The notes: generated from the letters alone by a model not told the origin. Positions 16,334 through 26,082 are shown, numbered from the stretch's first letter. The stretch is 64,000 bases of DNA from Dyella_B sp035690825 (GCF_051954575.1 NZ_JBQCHP010000007.1:1-64000), one strand, 5' to 3'. A program made the numbers and translations.

Positions 16334-17041
16334 TCAAACCTCCGCCCACATGCGGACCAGGTTCGCACGGGATTTACTGATCAGATCGAACGTCGCGCTC
16401 TTGCCCTCGCGTTTGAAGGTCAGATGCTTGGCGTTCTCCATATCCCACAGGATCTCCCGCTGCGCAGGGTCGCGGATCTGGCTTTGCACCCACAGGACCG
16501 CCGCATCGCGCACGCCGCGGGTAACCGGCGTTACGTGATGCAACGTATGGGCAGGATAGGCAATTGCCGCACCCGCCTCGAGCTTGAACTGGCTGCCGAC
16601 GCCATTCATGAATACGGTCAACTCGCCGCCGTCGTAGCTGCGGGGATCGGAGAGAAAAATGGTGATGGCAATATCGCTGCGTACCGCATTGCTCATACTG
16701 CCCATCACCGGCGTATCCACGTGCGGGCCGTATTCCATGCCTTGCGCATAACGGTTGAACAATACCGGAGTCGCCATGGCCGGCAGCAAGGCCGTCTGCA
16801 ATTCACCGCTGCGCATGAACGCTTCGCGCACGATGCGAGCCACCTGCTCATATTCGGGCATACCCGGCGTTACTTGCAGATTCCGCTTGACCTCGCGCGC
16901 GGACCAGCCGGCGGTACTGGCGCCATCAGCAAAAGCTGCATTCTGCAGTTTGGATTGAATAGCCGCCAGCTCATCCGGACCGAGAATTGCGGGGATGCAG
17001 TGAATCAAGGCACTAGCCCTCTGTGGCGCAACGCCATCCAT
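16334..17041 (-). CDS. PKHD-type 2-oxoglutarate/Fe(II) dioxygenase (PiuC/YbiX-like)
   Basis: A cytosolic dioxygenase of about 235 residues. The ligands are in YGPHVDTPVMG (His107, Asp109) and TLHHVTPVTRGVR (His168 probable, with Arg178 for 2-oxoglutarate). PiuC-type proteins are usually encoded beside TonB-dependent siderophore receptors and are iron-regulated, but their reaction is not established. Start ambiguous: ATG at 17041, or a TTG eleven codons in, behind AGAGGG. It is divergent from ST2, with a 100-bp shared promoter region, matching the divergent AspH2/ST3 arrangement at 26083-26195. A TonB-dependent receptor lies just beyond ST2. Confidence 0.87.
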   Translation of the reverse strand: MDGVAPQRASALIHCIPAILGPDELAAIQSKLQNAAFADGASTAGWSAREVKRNLQVTPGMPEYEQVARIVREAFMRSGELQTALLPAMATPVLFNRYAQGMEYGPHVDTPVMGSMSNAVRSDIAITIFLSDPRSYDGGELTVFMNGVGSQFKLEAGAAIAYPAHTLHHVTPVTRGVRDAAVLWVQSQIRDPAQREILWDMENAKHLTFKREGKSATFDLISKSRANLVRMWAEV

Positions 17042-17141
17042 GGTAATCGCCCACCCCAGGGAGTGAAATGCCCGCTAGCTCTTTATCGCGAAGAACATGC
17101 AAGACTAGGCACCGGCACTAAAAAACAGTATCGGGTAACCC

Positions 17142-18704
17142 ATGTCGTCACCGGCCCTCTCCCCCGCAGCACAGCAATGGCTGAGTGAAGCAGGAAAGGC
17201 GTTATCCCAGGGACGCGCGGATTTGGCCGAGCCACCGTTGAAACGCGTGCTGGCCGAGGCACCTGACTTTGCTAACGCGCAATTCCTGTACGGCATAGCC
17301 TGTCAGATGCGGGGCGACAGTCATACCGCCGCCCAATACATGCGCAAAGCCGCCCAGCAACGTCCGAATGACGTGAACATTCTCACCAATCTAGGGGGCG
17401 CGCTCTACGATTCGGGCGCAACCGATGAAGCATTCATCCATCTACGCCGCGCAACCGAACTGGCTCCCACGCAAGCATCAAACTGGTACAACCTTGGCAA
17501 AGCGCTGAAGCTGCATTGGCAACTGGACGAGGCTGCGGACGCTTTGCGACGCACGCTTGAGCTGGACGGGGGACATGTCAATGCACGCACGACGCTTGCC
17601 GATATTTTTACGATACGCGGCGATATACCCGCCGCGATTGCGCTATACCGCAAAGTGCTGGAGCTGCGGCCAGATCACGCGCTTGCCTGGCATTCGTTGG
17701 CCAACCTGAAAACGGTACCACTCACCCCGGACGACGCCAGGCAGATTCGGCACATTCTGCAAACCCGACAGCTTGCGCCCGATGATCGCGTATCGCTCGG
17801 CTTCAGCCTTTACAAGGCCTTGGAAGACCAGCACCAATACAGCGATGCGTTTCAGGCATTGCGCGAGGCCAATGCACTCAAACGACGCTTGGTGCAATGG
17901 GACGCCGCAGAGACACACGCGCATATCCAGGCCATCATCGAAGCATCCCGCCGCCCGCTAGCGGCACCGGTCGACCCCAACCTCGGAAACGAGGTGATTT
18001 TCATCGCCAGCCTTCCACGCTCCGGATCGACACTGGTTGAGCATATTCTTGCCTCTCACCCTCAGGTGGAGGGCGCCAACGAGATCGGCGATCTGCCACA
18101 GGTGCTCGACGAAGAGTCGAAACGGCGCGGTAAAGATTTTCCGCAATGGGTGGTTGATGCGACCCCTGGGGATTGGGCGCGCCTGGGTAAAAACTATCTT
18201 GCCCGCACTGCATGCTGGCGCAACAGACGCCCTTATTTCACCGACAAAGGCTTGCAGAACTGGCAATGGATCGGCGCCATTCGCGCCATGCTGCCGGGCG
18301 CCAGGATCATCAATTGCCATCGCGATCCGCTTGAGACTTGTTTTGCTTGCTATCGGCAGTTGTTCAGCGAAGGCGCTTACTTCAGCTATGACCTGAAAGA
18401 TCTCGCCAGTTATTACAACGACTACCAAAAGCTCAGTGACTTTTGGCAAGGACATTATCCAGGCAAAGTGTTCGACCTCGCTTACGAGCAACTGGTGCAA
18501 GAGCCCGAAGCGCAGATTCGACGGCTTCTTGCGTTCTGCCAATTGCCGTTCGACGTAGCGTGCCTCTCACCACATCAAACGCAACGCGATGTGCACAGCA
18601 CAGCCAGCGCGGCGCAAGTACGCCAGCCCATACGTGGCGATACCGCACGCAGCCCGCACTATCGGAACTTCCTGGCACCGCTGATGGAGCATCTCGACCA
18701 TTGA
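17142..18704 (+). CDS. TPR-repeat sulfotransferase ST2
   Basis: 520 residues. Five or six TPR units cover about residues 10-210 (for example ASNWYNLGKALKLHWQLDEA and HALAWHSLANLK). The sulfotransferase domain has ASLPRSGSTLVEHILASHP near residue 288, GANEIGDLP as the acidic follow-on, WIGAIRAMLPGARII, and the 3'-phosphate motif CHRDPLETCFACYRQ near 393. These motifs, and the C-terminal QTQRDVHS...QVRQPI, are shared with ST3 at 26196-27767, making the two a subfamily distinct from ST1/ST5. No signal peptide. The start is an ATG directly after GGGTAACCC. The gene ends in a strong terminator at 18714. Confidence 0.88.
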   Translation: MSSPALSPAAQQWLSEAGKALSQGRADLAEPPLKRVLAEAPDFANAQFLYGIACQMRGDSHTAAQYMRKAAQQRPNDVNILTNLGGALYDSGATDEAFIHLRRATELAPTQASNWYNLGKALKLHWQLDEAADALRRTLELDGGHVNARTTLADIFTIRGDIPAAIALYRKVLELRPDHALAWHSLANLKTVPLTPDDARQIRHILQTRQLAPDDRVSLGFSLYKALEDQHQYSDAFQALREANALKRRLVQWDAAETHAHIQAIIEASRRPLAAPVDPNLGNEVIFIASLPRSGSTLVEHILASHPQVEGANEIGDLPQVLDEESKRRGKDFPQWVVDATPGDWARLGKNYLARTACWRNRRPYFTDKGLQNWQWIGAIRAMLPGARIINCHRDPLETCFACYRQLFSEGAYFSYDLKDLASYYNDYQKLSDFWQGHYPGKVFDLAYEQLVQEPEAQIRRLLAFCQLPFDVACLSPHQTQRDVHSTASAAQVRQPIRGDTARSPHYRNFLAPLMEHLDH

Positions 18705-18713
18705 AATGAAGAC

Positions 18714-18740
18714 GGCCGCCGGTTGCCCGGCGGCCTTCTT
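18714..18740. terminator. Intrinsic terminator between convergent ST2 and TBDR2
   Basis: A perfect 9-bp stem, GGCCGCCGG/CCGGCGGCC, with loop TTGC, followed by TTCTT on the + strand. It lies 10 bp after the ST2 stop and 54 bp from the stop of the opposing receptor gene. Confidence 0.85.
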
Positions 18741-18793
18741 GATTAGTCCGACAACCGACACCTTCCATGGCGCCGGTACATCGTCTTTCGCTG

Positions 18794-21700
18794 TTACCAA
18801 TCGTACTTCACGCTGAAATCCATATAGCGCGGCATTTCCGTCGCCTGCGCGGTGTGATAGACCGGGCTCCAGTAACCCGTACCCTGGTTGCCACCATTCG
18901 CGCCTGGGCCAATACCAATAGCGTATTCGGTGTAGTAAAGGGTTGCGGCCTGCTCGTTGAACACGTTGTGGATTTCCCACTGCATGGTGAGGTGCTTGTT
19001 CGCCCAGGCCGGGGTGTAGGTCAACGCCAGGTTGAGCTGATGCGTCCACGGCGTATGGCCGCTCGTGCCCGGAGGAGACGGCTGGCCGCCGGCGCCAACC
19101 AAGGAGTACTGACTGCCCACAGGCTGGGTTGGATCAAACTTGACAATAGTCCCGTTGTTGGCCGGCGTACCACCGCAGAAATGCTGATACGGACCGGTGT
19201 ACAAGCTCGGACTAATCTCGCTGCCGTAGCCGCTCAAGCAGACATTCGGCGCGCCCGACTGGATGATATACGTGCCGCTGATCATCCATTCCGGCGTGAT
19301 GGCGTAGGAGCCGAACGCCTTCAAAGTGTGGCGATGGCTATTGGCCTGCTCACCGTTGGCGTATTGCATCAGGTCAGGGAAGTCCCACTGCGCCGTGGTC
19401 GAACCGGAGGCAGCGTTAATGCGTTGGTTCGTGATCTGTCCGATCGGCGTATCGGTGGGACCTTCGGTGCTGCCGTACGACTTGGAGAACACGTAGTCCA
19501 CCTTGGCGTACCACTTGCCGTCCCAGCTGTGTTCCAGATAGCTCTCCAGCGCGTAGTAGTCACGCGACGGTTTCGGCATCGAGCAGTTCGATGACGTACC
19601 GGCAATACCGCCGCAGACAAGACCTGCACCCGTGTTCGGATTCCAGATGGCGTAACCGTCTGGTTGCGGGATGTAGTTGGTCTTGCCTGGATTGACCAGC
19701 CCCGGAATGATGCCACCTTCATAGAGAATGTCGGTATCGTCGACAAGATTGCCCGCCTTCTCCCAGGTCGCCTGCTCACCCCACACCAAGCCGGTATCGC
19801 CGAGCTGCTTCTGCATGCCCAGCACGTATTCGTCCTGATACTGCGGCTTGAGGTTGGTCGAGGCGTAGTTCTTGATGTTGCCGTGGGCACCGCCATTCTC
19901 GCCATCGGACGAGAAGAAACCGGGTACTGGACCACCGGTGTCCGCAACAGGAACCACACTCAACCCGGTCGGCTGGCCATTCGACGTGATGCCCGTGTAG
20001 GTATAGATAACGGAGCCGTTGATGGAACCGAATTGCGGGTTACGTCCGGCCAGACCCGCCGGCAACGCGAGATAGTAACGCCCTGCGTTACCGAAGATCT
20101 TGAAGGTGTTGTCGCCGAACACGTCCCAGCTTGCACCGATGCGCGGCGCCCATTGCGGGCTAGTTTCCTTCACGTAGGCTTCGCCACCGAAGCCGGTGTT
20201 TTTGAACTGGTCGTTGCGCAAACCAAGATCGAGCAACAGGTTGGGCATGACCTGCCAGCGGTCTTCGATGTACTGCGCTTTTTCGCGCAAACCAATCGAG
20301 ACGTCCGTCTGCACGAGGGCTTGCTGAACGTAGTTGCCCGTAATGTTGCCCGCTCCATTGAGGAATGGCGCAGCAGAGATGCTCGATGGCGTACCGGTGA
20401 AGTAGTTCCAGGTGCCGCCACCAATGGTCGTGGCGCCGTCGTTGTCGTCGCGGTATTGGACGTTGTCGATACCGAACTTCAGATCGTGACTGTCGGTGAC
20501 CTTCCAATCCAGGTCGATGCGCAGGTTCTCGGTCTTGGTGGTGTGTTGTGGATTGGGAAGGGTCTGAGTAACCAGTTGGGGAGCGGCAACACCCGGCGGC
20601 ACGACAAACCCGGTGCCGAACGTGACGGGAGAAACATTGCCACCCGCGAAGCTGCTGTAGTAATCCGCACCCATCAGGCCGTACATCACTTCGAGCGTGA
20701 GGCTGTCGGTGATGTAGGAGGTGTACTTCAGGATTCCGATGTTGTAGGTATTCTTGAACAGCACATTCGGGGAGTAGTAATTGCCAACCGACTGGTTCGA
20801 GTAGTTGTACTGGTAGAAATTGCTGCTGGTTTCATTTTGCTGGCTTCTGACGCCCGTCAATTCCAGCACGTTGCTGTCGTTGATGTTCCAGTCCAACTTG
20901 CCGTACAGCTTGGGACTGTTCGTGGCACTCGTTTCATAGTAGCCAGAAGGCGACACCATACCGAAGTTCCCCGCCGCACCAGTCACCCCAGCATGATTGT
21001 TGCTGTCGTGCTGCCACTCGGCCGTCAGGAAGAAGAACAGCTTGTCCTTGATCAGCGGACCGCTGATGTAGGCGTCATACACGTTTTCCCAGTCGCTATC
21101 CTGCTTGCGGCCCCTTTGGATCTGGCCGTAGCCGGGCTGATAGTTCGTGGTGCCTTGCGGCGCCATGTAAGGCGCGCCGGGACTGACAACGCCGGTGCGC
21201 GGGTCGACGGTATAACCAAGCGCGCCTACCGGCGTCAGCGGATTGCTGTAATAAATGTTGTCGTATCGGCTTTCAGCAAAGGACGGAGCCCAGGATACGT
21301 ACACACCAGCGTGCCACTGGTTACCACCGCGCTGGCCGACCTGGCTGATCACGCCGCCGGTCGAACGCCCGTATTCCGGGCCGTAACCGCTGGTGATGGT
21401 CTGTTGCTCGGCAATGGCGAAGTACGGCAGCCCAATGCCACCTGCGCCACCGATCGGATCGGTGGTGTTGAAACCATTGAGGTAATAGGCGTTTTCCACA
21501 ACGCTGTTGCCGCCCATCGAAACCAGCGGCGAACCGGTCGGACCGGTACCGAGGCTGGAGCCGCCCGTGGCCACTCCGGGGGCCAGCAGCGCAATGGCTT
21601 CAGCACTGTGAGCGATCGGCAAGTTCTTCAGCTGCGACGCGGTGAGCACCTGCGTCTGGCGGGTGGAGGACACGTCGATCGCCGGCACCGAGTTGGCTGT

Positions 21701-22096
21701 CACCGTGACGGTCGCGAGGTTCTTCGTGTTCTCGGCAGAAGCCGCCGTAAATGGCACTGCCGTACCACCAGACACCGTAACTTGCACATGGTCCTGCTTG
21801 GACACCACGTTGCCGCCCTGCATCAGCGACACCGTGTAGTCGCCCGTCGGCAATTGATTGGCACCGAAGCGACCATCGCTGCCGACCGCTACTACGCGAG
21901 TCAAGCCAGTCTGGTTGTTGACGATACGAACCGTCTCGCCCGCCGCCACAGGTGCGGTACCAAACACCGAACCGGTAGTGGCCTGCGCAAGCAATTGCCC
22001 AGAAAAGCCGAACCCCATCGCCACTGCAACAGCCAACGCAGTGTGGCGCACGGGTGCTCTGTTCGACGCACGCGTGAACTTATTGCTCATACTCAT
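18794..22096 (-). CDS. Oar-like TonB-dependent receptor with N-terminal carboxypeptidase-regulatory-like domain (TBDR2)
   Basis: About 1100 residues. The signal peptide (AVAVAMGFGFSGQLLAQA) is followed by a beta-sandwich domain to about residue 120 (GSVFGTAPVAAGETVRIVN, LPTGDYTVSLMQGG), then a plug with TQVLTASQLKNLPIAHSAEAI and YYLNGFNTTDP. A large barrel ends in W (YMDFSVKYDW). This is the Oar/CarboxypepD_reg subfamily, different from TBDR1 and TBDR3. Such receptors are linked to large peptide or glycan ligands or to protein export; the ligand here is unknown. The ATG at 22096 is preceded by GGGGAGCATTCA. Convergent with ST2, and part of the dioxygenase/ST/receptor block. Confidence 0.9.
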   Translation of the reverse strand: MSMSNKFTRASNRAPVRHTALAVAVAMGFGFSGQLLAQATTGSVFGTAPVAAGETVRIVNNQTGLTRVVAVGSDGRFGANQLPTGDYTVSLMQGGNVVSKQDHVQVTVSGGTAVPFTAASAENTKNLATVTVTANSVPAIDVSSTRQTQVLTASQLKNLPIAHSAEAIALLAPGVATGGSSLGTGPTGSPLVSMGGNSVVENAYYLNGFNTTDPIGGAGGIGLPYFAIAEQQTITSGYGPEYGRSTGGVISQVGQRGGNQWHAGVYVSWAPSFAESRYDNIYYSNPLTPVGALGYTVDPRTGVVSPGAPYMAPQGTTNYQPGYGQIQRGRKQDSDWENVYDAYISGPLIKDKLFFFLTAEWQHDSNNHAGVTGAAGNFGMVSPSGYYETSATNSPKLYGKLDWNINDSNVLELTGVRSQQNETSSNFYQYNYSNQSVGNYYSPNVLFKNTYNIGILKYTSYITDSLTLEVMYGLMGADYYSSFAGGNVSPVTFGTGFVVPPGVAAPQLVTQTLPNPQHTTKTENLRIDLDWKVTDSHDLKFGIDNVQYRDDNDGATTIGGGTWNYFTGTPSSISAAPFLNGAGNITGNYVQQALVQTDVSIGLREKAQYIEDRWQVMPNLLLDLGLRNDQFKNTGFGGEAYVKETSPQWAPRIGASWDVFGDNTFKIFGNAGRYYLALPAGLAGRNPQFGSINGSVIYTYTGITSNGQPTGLSVVPVADTGGPVPGFFSSDGENGGAHGNIKNYASTNLKPQYQDEYVLGMQKQLGDTGLVWGEQATWEKAGNLVDDTDILYEGGIIPGLVNPGKTNYIPQPDGYAIWNPNTGAGLVCGGIAGTSSNCSMPKPSRDYYALESYLEHSWDGKWYAKVDYVFSKSYGSTEGPTDTPIGQITNQRINAASGSTTAQWDFPDLMQYANGEQANSHRHTLKAFGSYAITPEWMISGTYIIQSGAPNVCLSGYGSEISPSLYTGPYQHFCGGTPANNGTIVKFDPTQPVGSQYSLVGAGGQPSPPGTSGHTPWTHQLNLALTYTPAWANKHLTMQWEIHNVFNEQAATLYYTEYAIGIGPGANGGNQGTGYWSPVYHTAQATEMPRYMDFSVKYDW

Positions 22097-22326
22097 TGAA
22101 TGCTCCCCAGCAGCTAGAGTCAAAAAAAAAGCAAAAACCGCCAACAAACGTCCTGTCCCGGCGAGGTCCCACCCTGGCCAGATCACGAACGGACGGTTTT
22201 TTCCTCCCCATCCCCGACAAATACCCAAGCCAGAAGCAACACTTAACGGCTCTTTAGCATTTGTTATCCCGAAATTAAGGGCTCGAACGACTGAAAGTCA
22301 ACGACAAATAATTACGGATGAAATCA

Positions 22327-22351
22327 AATAACTTGCGCTTCGCAAGTTATT
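22327..22351 (-). terminator. Probable terminator of the AMP nucleosidase gene, within a 305-bp gap
   Basis: A perfect 11-bp stem, AATAACTTGCG/CGCAAGTTATT, with a 3-nt loop. On the minus strand it is followed by TTTGATTT. It lies 51 bp past the stop at 22402. The rest of the gap (22097-22326) is the promoter region of TBDR2; it is A/T-richer than its surroundings, and I see no other structured element in it. Confidence 0.7.
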
Positions 22352-22401
22352 GCGAAGCTGGGAGTCCAAACAGTATTTTTGCGCGGCCAGAAAGCCTGCA
22401 C

Positions 22402-23190
22402 TCACTCTCCCAACTCATCCTCGAACCGAAGATGCTTCACGCTCCGTCCGTTCCTGCGCACCAACTTCAGTGCCTCGATGCCTATCCGGATATGCGCTTG
22501 GACATAGTCCGCAGTGATCTTGCGATCGCTCAATTCAGTCTTGACGCCTTCCGGAATCATGGGCTGATCGGAAACCAGCAATAGCGCACCGCAAGGGATG
22601 TGGTTGGCGAAACCGGCGGCAAAGATGGTGGCGGTTTCCATATCCACTGCCATGCAACGCGTGCGCCGCAAATATTCCTTGAAGGTTTCGTCGTGTTCCC
22701 ACACACGCCTATTGGTGGTGTAGACGGTACCGGTCCAGTAGTCATGGCCAAGATCGCGAATCATGGTCGAGACGCCGCGTTGCAACTGGAACGCCGGCAG
22801 TGCCGGCACTTCGACAGGCAGGTAATCATTGCTGGTGCCTTCGCCACGGATGGCGGCAATCGGCAAGACCAGATCCCCAAGCTGGTTTTTCTTCTTCACG
22901 CCCCCGCACTTGCCCAGGAACAGCACTGCGCTTGGCTGTATCGCGCCAAGCAGATCCATTACGGTGGCGGCATTGGGACTGCCCATGCCGAAATTGATGA
23001 GAGTGATGCCGTCAGCCGTGGCGCTGGGCATGGGCCGGTCGCGTCCCTGTACCTCCACCCCGTGCCATTGCGCAAACAGGTCTACGTAATGGCCGAAGTT
23101 GGTCAACAGAATATGGGAGCCGAATTGCTCCAGCGGCACACCGGTGTAGCGCGGCAGCCAGTTGGTGACGATGTCGTGTTTGGTCTTCAT
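22402..23190 (-). CDS. amn: AMP nucleosidase, short form
   Basis: Hydrolyses AMP to adenine and ribose 5-phosphate, a purine salvage and adenylate-balancing step. 262 residues, corresponding to the phosphorylase-fold catalytic domain without the long N-terminal regulatory region of E. coli Amn. Motifs: LINFGMGSPNAATVMDLL, LFLGKCGGVK, VDMETATIFAAGF (the VDMET of nucleoside phosphorylases) and LLLVSDQPM. ATG at 23190 (MKTKHDIVTNWLPRYTG); an upstream in-frame start adds seven unlike residues. It stands alone and is divergent from the secreted hydrolase gene. Confidence 0.9.
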   Translation of the reverse strand: MKTKHDIVTNWLPRYTGVPLEQFGSHILLTNFGHYVDLFAQWHGVEVQGRDRPMPSATADGITLINFGMGSPNAATVMDLLGAIQPSAVLFLGKCGGVKKKNQLGDLVLPIAAIRGEGTSNDYLPVEVPALPAFQLQRGVSTMIRDLGHDYWTGTVYTTNRRVWEHDETFKEYLRRTRCMAVDMETATIFAAGFANHIPCGALLLVSDQPMIPEGVKTELSDRKITADYVQAHIRIGIEALKLVRRNGRSVKHLRFEDELGE

Positions 23191-23543
23191 GGATGCTCTT
23201 GGTTTCGGCACAGCTTATCTTTGCTGCGCGTGACCGGCGACGCCACGCCGGCAGAATGCCAAATCTCAAGCGCGTCTATCTTATCGGGCTTTTGGCGATG
23301 CACGACAACGAAATATGCATGGCACTCATAGGAACGCTCGCAAACCGGCATCGGTACTTGCTTTGACGACTCGGCCTGATTGAAATGCATGATTGAAATG
23401 CACGCCCGGACGTCCGCGCCCCTGTCCGCGGACTATGGTGTGCCGTCATACGCTTGTCCAAGCCTTTGATTTGCAGCGCCATCACGCTGGCACGCGATTT
23501 GCTGACCAATTCGCCGTGACATCACCAACCAGGGAGAACCCTT
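23191..23543. other. 353-bp divergent intergenic region with a tandem 13-mer
   Basis: The only structure I see is a perfect tandem duplication of TGATTGAAATGCA (23377-23389 and 23390-23402). It is probably part of a promoter or operator region for the hydrolase at 23544 or for amn. No coding evidence. Confidence 0.5.
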
Positions 23544-24704
23544 TTGAGTACGTTTCGCACGACGCTAGTTTTCATGCTCGCGATGATGGGATACATCGCC
23601 ATTCCCCATGCATATGCGGCGGAGGAAGCGCAAGGCAAGTCATCATCACTCTCGCGCGAACAAGTCACTCACATCCTCGACAGCAACCGCATGATCAACA
23701 CACCGCAAGGCGTGGACGAACAGATCAAAGTGCATATCGGAGGCATCGATCAATGGATATCCGTCCGCGGCAAGGATCGCCGCAATCCCATCCTGTTGTT
23801 CCTGCATGGTGGCCCGGCATCACCCGCCATGCCAGAGGCCTATACGTTCCAGACGCCCTGGGAAGATTACTTCACCGTGGTGCAGTGGGATCAGCGCGGC
23901 GCGGGCAAGACATATCGCGCCAATCCGGAAGCTGCCATGGAACCGGGCATGAGCGTTGATGGCATGACCAACGACGCGGCTGAACTGGTGCAGTACCTGC
24001 GCCAGCGCTATGGCAAGCAAAAGATCTTCCTGCTCGGCCATTCCTGGGGTTCGATCCTGGGCGTCACCCTTGCGCAGCGGCATCCGGAGTGGTTCTACGC
24101 GTACATCTCCACCGGCCAGGTGGTGAACGGCCGCCACAATGAAGAGCTGGGCTACGGCTTCGCTCTGCGTCGCGCCAAGGAGGAAAACAACCAGGCGGCC
24201 ATCCGTGAACTGGAAGCCCTGGCGCCTTACCCGGGCCCCGGCAAAATGACGATCGAACGCGTCGGAATCCGCAGCAAATGGGAGATGTATTACGGCGGGC
24301 TCGCATGGGGCCGCAAGGATTATCAGTTCGAAGACGATGCCGAATCACTGTCACCCGACTACAGTCGCGAAGACCTCGATGCCATCGGCAAGGGCAGCCT
24401 GTTCTCGCTCAATCATCTACTGCCGGCGTTGCTCGATACGAATTTCGACAACGTCACGCACTTCGGTTGCCCCGTGATCGTCTATGTCGGCGCACACGAC
24501 TACACCACCTCACATGAACTGGCCGAGGCGTGGTTCACGCACATCCAGGCACCGTCGAAAAAATTGGTGGTATTCGCCGACTCCGCACACATGATGATGC
24601 AGGAGCAACCCGGCCGCTTCCTGATGCATCTGGTAACGGATGCGTTGCCGCTGGCGCAAAAGGCAGCCGATGCAGCGCCGCCCGAGCTCGTGCGCACGAA
24701 TTGA
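23544..24704 (+). CDS. Exported alpha/beta hydrolase, proline iminopeptidase-like (S33 family)
   Basis: 386 residues. A cleavable signal peptide runs to about residue 25 (MGYIAIPHAYA, then AEE). The alpha/beta fold shows the oxyanion motif LFLHGGPASP, VVQWDQRGAGKTY, and the nucleophile elbow LGHSWGS (Ser167). The later acid and base are plausible in YVGAHDYTT and FADSAHMM. HGGP plus DQRG is typical of prolyl aminopeptidases, suggesting release of N-terminal residues from peptides in the periplasm; esterase activity is an alternative. The start is TTG at 23544, behind CAGGGAGAACCCT; no better ATG precedes the signal peptide. It sits inside the receptor/sulfotransferase island. Confidence 0.82.
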   Translation: MSTFRTTLVFMLAMMGYIAIPHAYAAEEAQGKSSSLSREQVTHILDSNRMINTPQGVDEQIKVHIGGIDQWISVRGKDRRNPILLFLHGGPASPAMPEAYTFQTPWEDYFTVVQWDQRGAGKTYRANPEAAMEPGMSVDGMTNDAAELVQYLRQRYGKQKIFLLGHSWGSILGVTLAQRHPEWFYAYISTGQVVNGRHNEELGYGFALRRAKEENNQAAIRELEALAPYPGPGKMTIERVGIRSKWEMYYGGLAWGRKDYQFEDDAESLSPDYSREDLDAIGKGSLFSLNHLLPALLDTNFDNVTHFGCPVIVYVGAHDYTTSHELAEAWFTHIQAPSKKLVVFADSAHMMMQEQPGRFLMHLVTDALPLAQKAADAAPPELVRTN

Positions 24705-24765
24705 AACGACGAGCATGCCCGGCTGATGGTTTTCCGCCGGGCAGCTCCTGTGACCACAAGGACAT

Positions 24766-26082
24766 CTACGTGGAAGCGGGTTCACATTCCCGGTTGAAGT
24801 CGCCGATGGCAACTACAAGATCGGTTACCGCTGCGCGCTCAGCCTCGGTCAGGTCAGGGTTCCAGCAGTCGAGAATCAACACCACTCGCGTATGCTCGCT
24901 GCGGTTCCACGCTTCATGCTCGAACGTATCGTCAAAGGTGACGCATCGGCCCTTCTGCCACGAATGCACCTCGCCACCCACGCGCAGCGCGCAATCGGAA
25001 GGCACGATCAAGGGAAGATGCGTGACCAGGCGTGTATTGGTGACCCCGGTATGCGTAAGGATGTGCGTGCCCGGCTGCAACACCGAAAACAGCGCCTCGG
25101 GAGCGTGCTCCCGAATGCGGGACAAGGGCAGCTTATCCAGCAGCGACGACGTACGCGGGCATCTCAGGCAATGCTCGTCGTAGCGTTCGCCATGCCGATA
25201 AAAGAAATAAGCCTCCCACGCGGCCGGCTGAGTGCCCGATGCGCGCAGTATCTCCTGAGTATTGTCCTCGGAGGTTTTGCCCAAAAAAGCTTCGAGGCTC
25301 GGCTCGGTTGCCAATACGGCACGCAGTTCCTCGCACACATCTTCAGTAGCCGATTCCAGCGCCTCGTACCAGGGAAAACGTTCCCGCGGGTAGTAGGGCT
25401 GGCTCGGGATGTCTGGAAAGTAGAGAAATTTCGGCTTTTGGCGCGGATCGGAAATACCTGCAGGCTGTAGTCCCAGATAGATATCCAGGCAGCGATCCAC
25501 GCGGCGCAGCTCGGCTGCACCATAGCGTTGCCGCAACGGCTCCAGCGTCTGCTGGAACAATTCTTTGCGGCCGGCAATGGCATAGCGCATGGCGTGCTTC
25601 ACCGCATCGCGCAGGCCGGGCGCCGTGCTTTCGTCGTTGAGCCAGCGCCCGTGTGCCTGCGCCGTGCGAACCGCGGTGAAGTAGGCCATGGTCGCTTCGC
25701 GCGAGCGGCCCAGTTGCTCCAGCGCCAAGCCCAGGCGCAAGCGCGCCTGGAACATGGACGGTTCAATCTGCAGCGCACGATGCAGGTTGTCGGCGGCAGC
25801 TGCGAAATCCGCCAAGTCCAGTTGCACTGTACCAAGCAACTGAATCGTGGTCGCATTGGAAACCTCAAGCTTTGCCGTGGCCTGCAGATGAGCAAGCGCC
25901 TGCACCAACTCACCGCGAGAAAGGTGGCAGCCAGCCAGAAACTTCAGCGCTTCCAGGTCATCCGGTGCGCGTTGCAATATTTCGTTGAATGCGCGCTCCG
26001 CTTGCGGCAACTCTTGCCGATGCAAATGCGCGTGCGCAGCCTCGCGCCAGCGCGCGAGATCCGCCCCCCACGGTACGTTCAT
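24766..26082 (-). CDS. TPR plus aspartyl/asparaginyl beta-hydroxylase domain protein (AspH2)
   Basis: 438 residues, paralogue of the gene at 12892-14097 over the whole length, with one additional TPR unit near the N-terminus. TPR-like repeats occupy about residues 1-170, then KFLYFPDIPSQPYYPRERFPW, then the dioxygenase core with HTGVTNTRLVTHLP (His344) and FEHEAW (His389). As in animal AspH, the position after the first His carries Gly, not Asp. Substrate unknown. The ATG at 26082 has GGGGAGGG about 10 nt upstream. It is divergent from ST3 with a 113-bp gap. Confidence 0.85.
   Translation of the reverse strand: MNVPWGADLARWREAAHAHLHRQELPQAERAFNEILQRAPDDLEALKFLAGCHLSRGELVQALAHLQATAKLEVSNATTIQLLGTVQLDLADFAAAADNLHRALQIEPSMFQARLRLGLALEQLGRSREATMAYFTAVRTAQAHGRWLNDESTAPGLRDAVKHAMRYAIAGRKELFQQTLEPLRQRYGAAELRRVDRCLDIYLGLQPAGISDPRQKPKFLYFPDIPSQPYYPRERFPWYEALESATEDVCEELRAVLATEPSLEAFLGKTSEDNTQEILRASGTQPAAWEAYFFYRHGERYDEHCLRCPRTSSLLDKLPLSRIREHAPEALFSVLQPGTHILTHTGVTNTRLVTHLPLIVPSDCALRVGGEVHSWQKGRCVTFDDTFEHEAWNRSEHTRVVLILDCWNPDLTEAERAAVTDLVVAIGDFNRECEPAST

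Noticed and set aside
19664..22099. 811-codon open frame on + opposite TBDR2
   Set aside because: Antisense of a recognisable receptor with signal peptide and barrel; the + translation has no domains.
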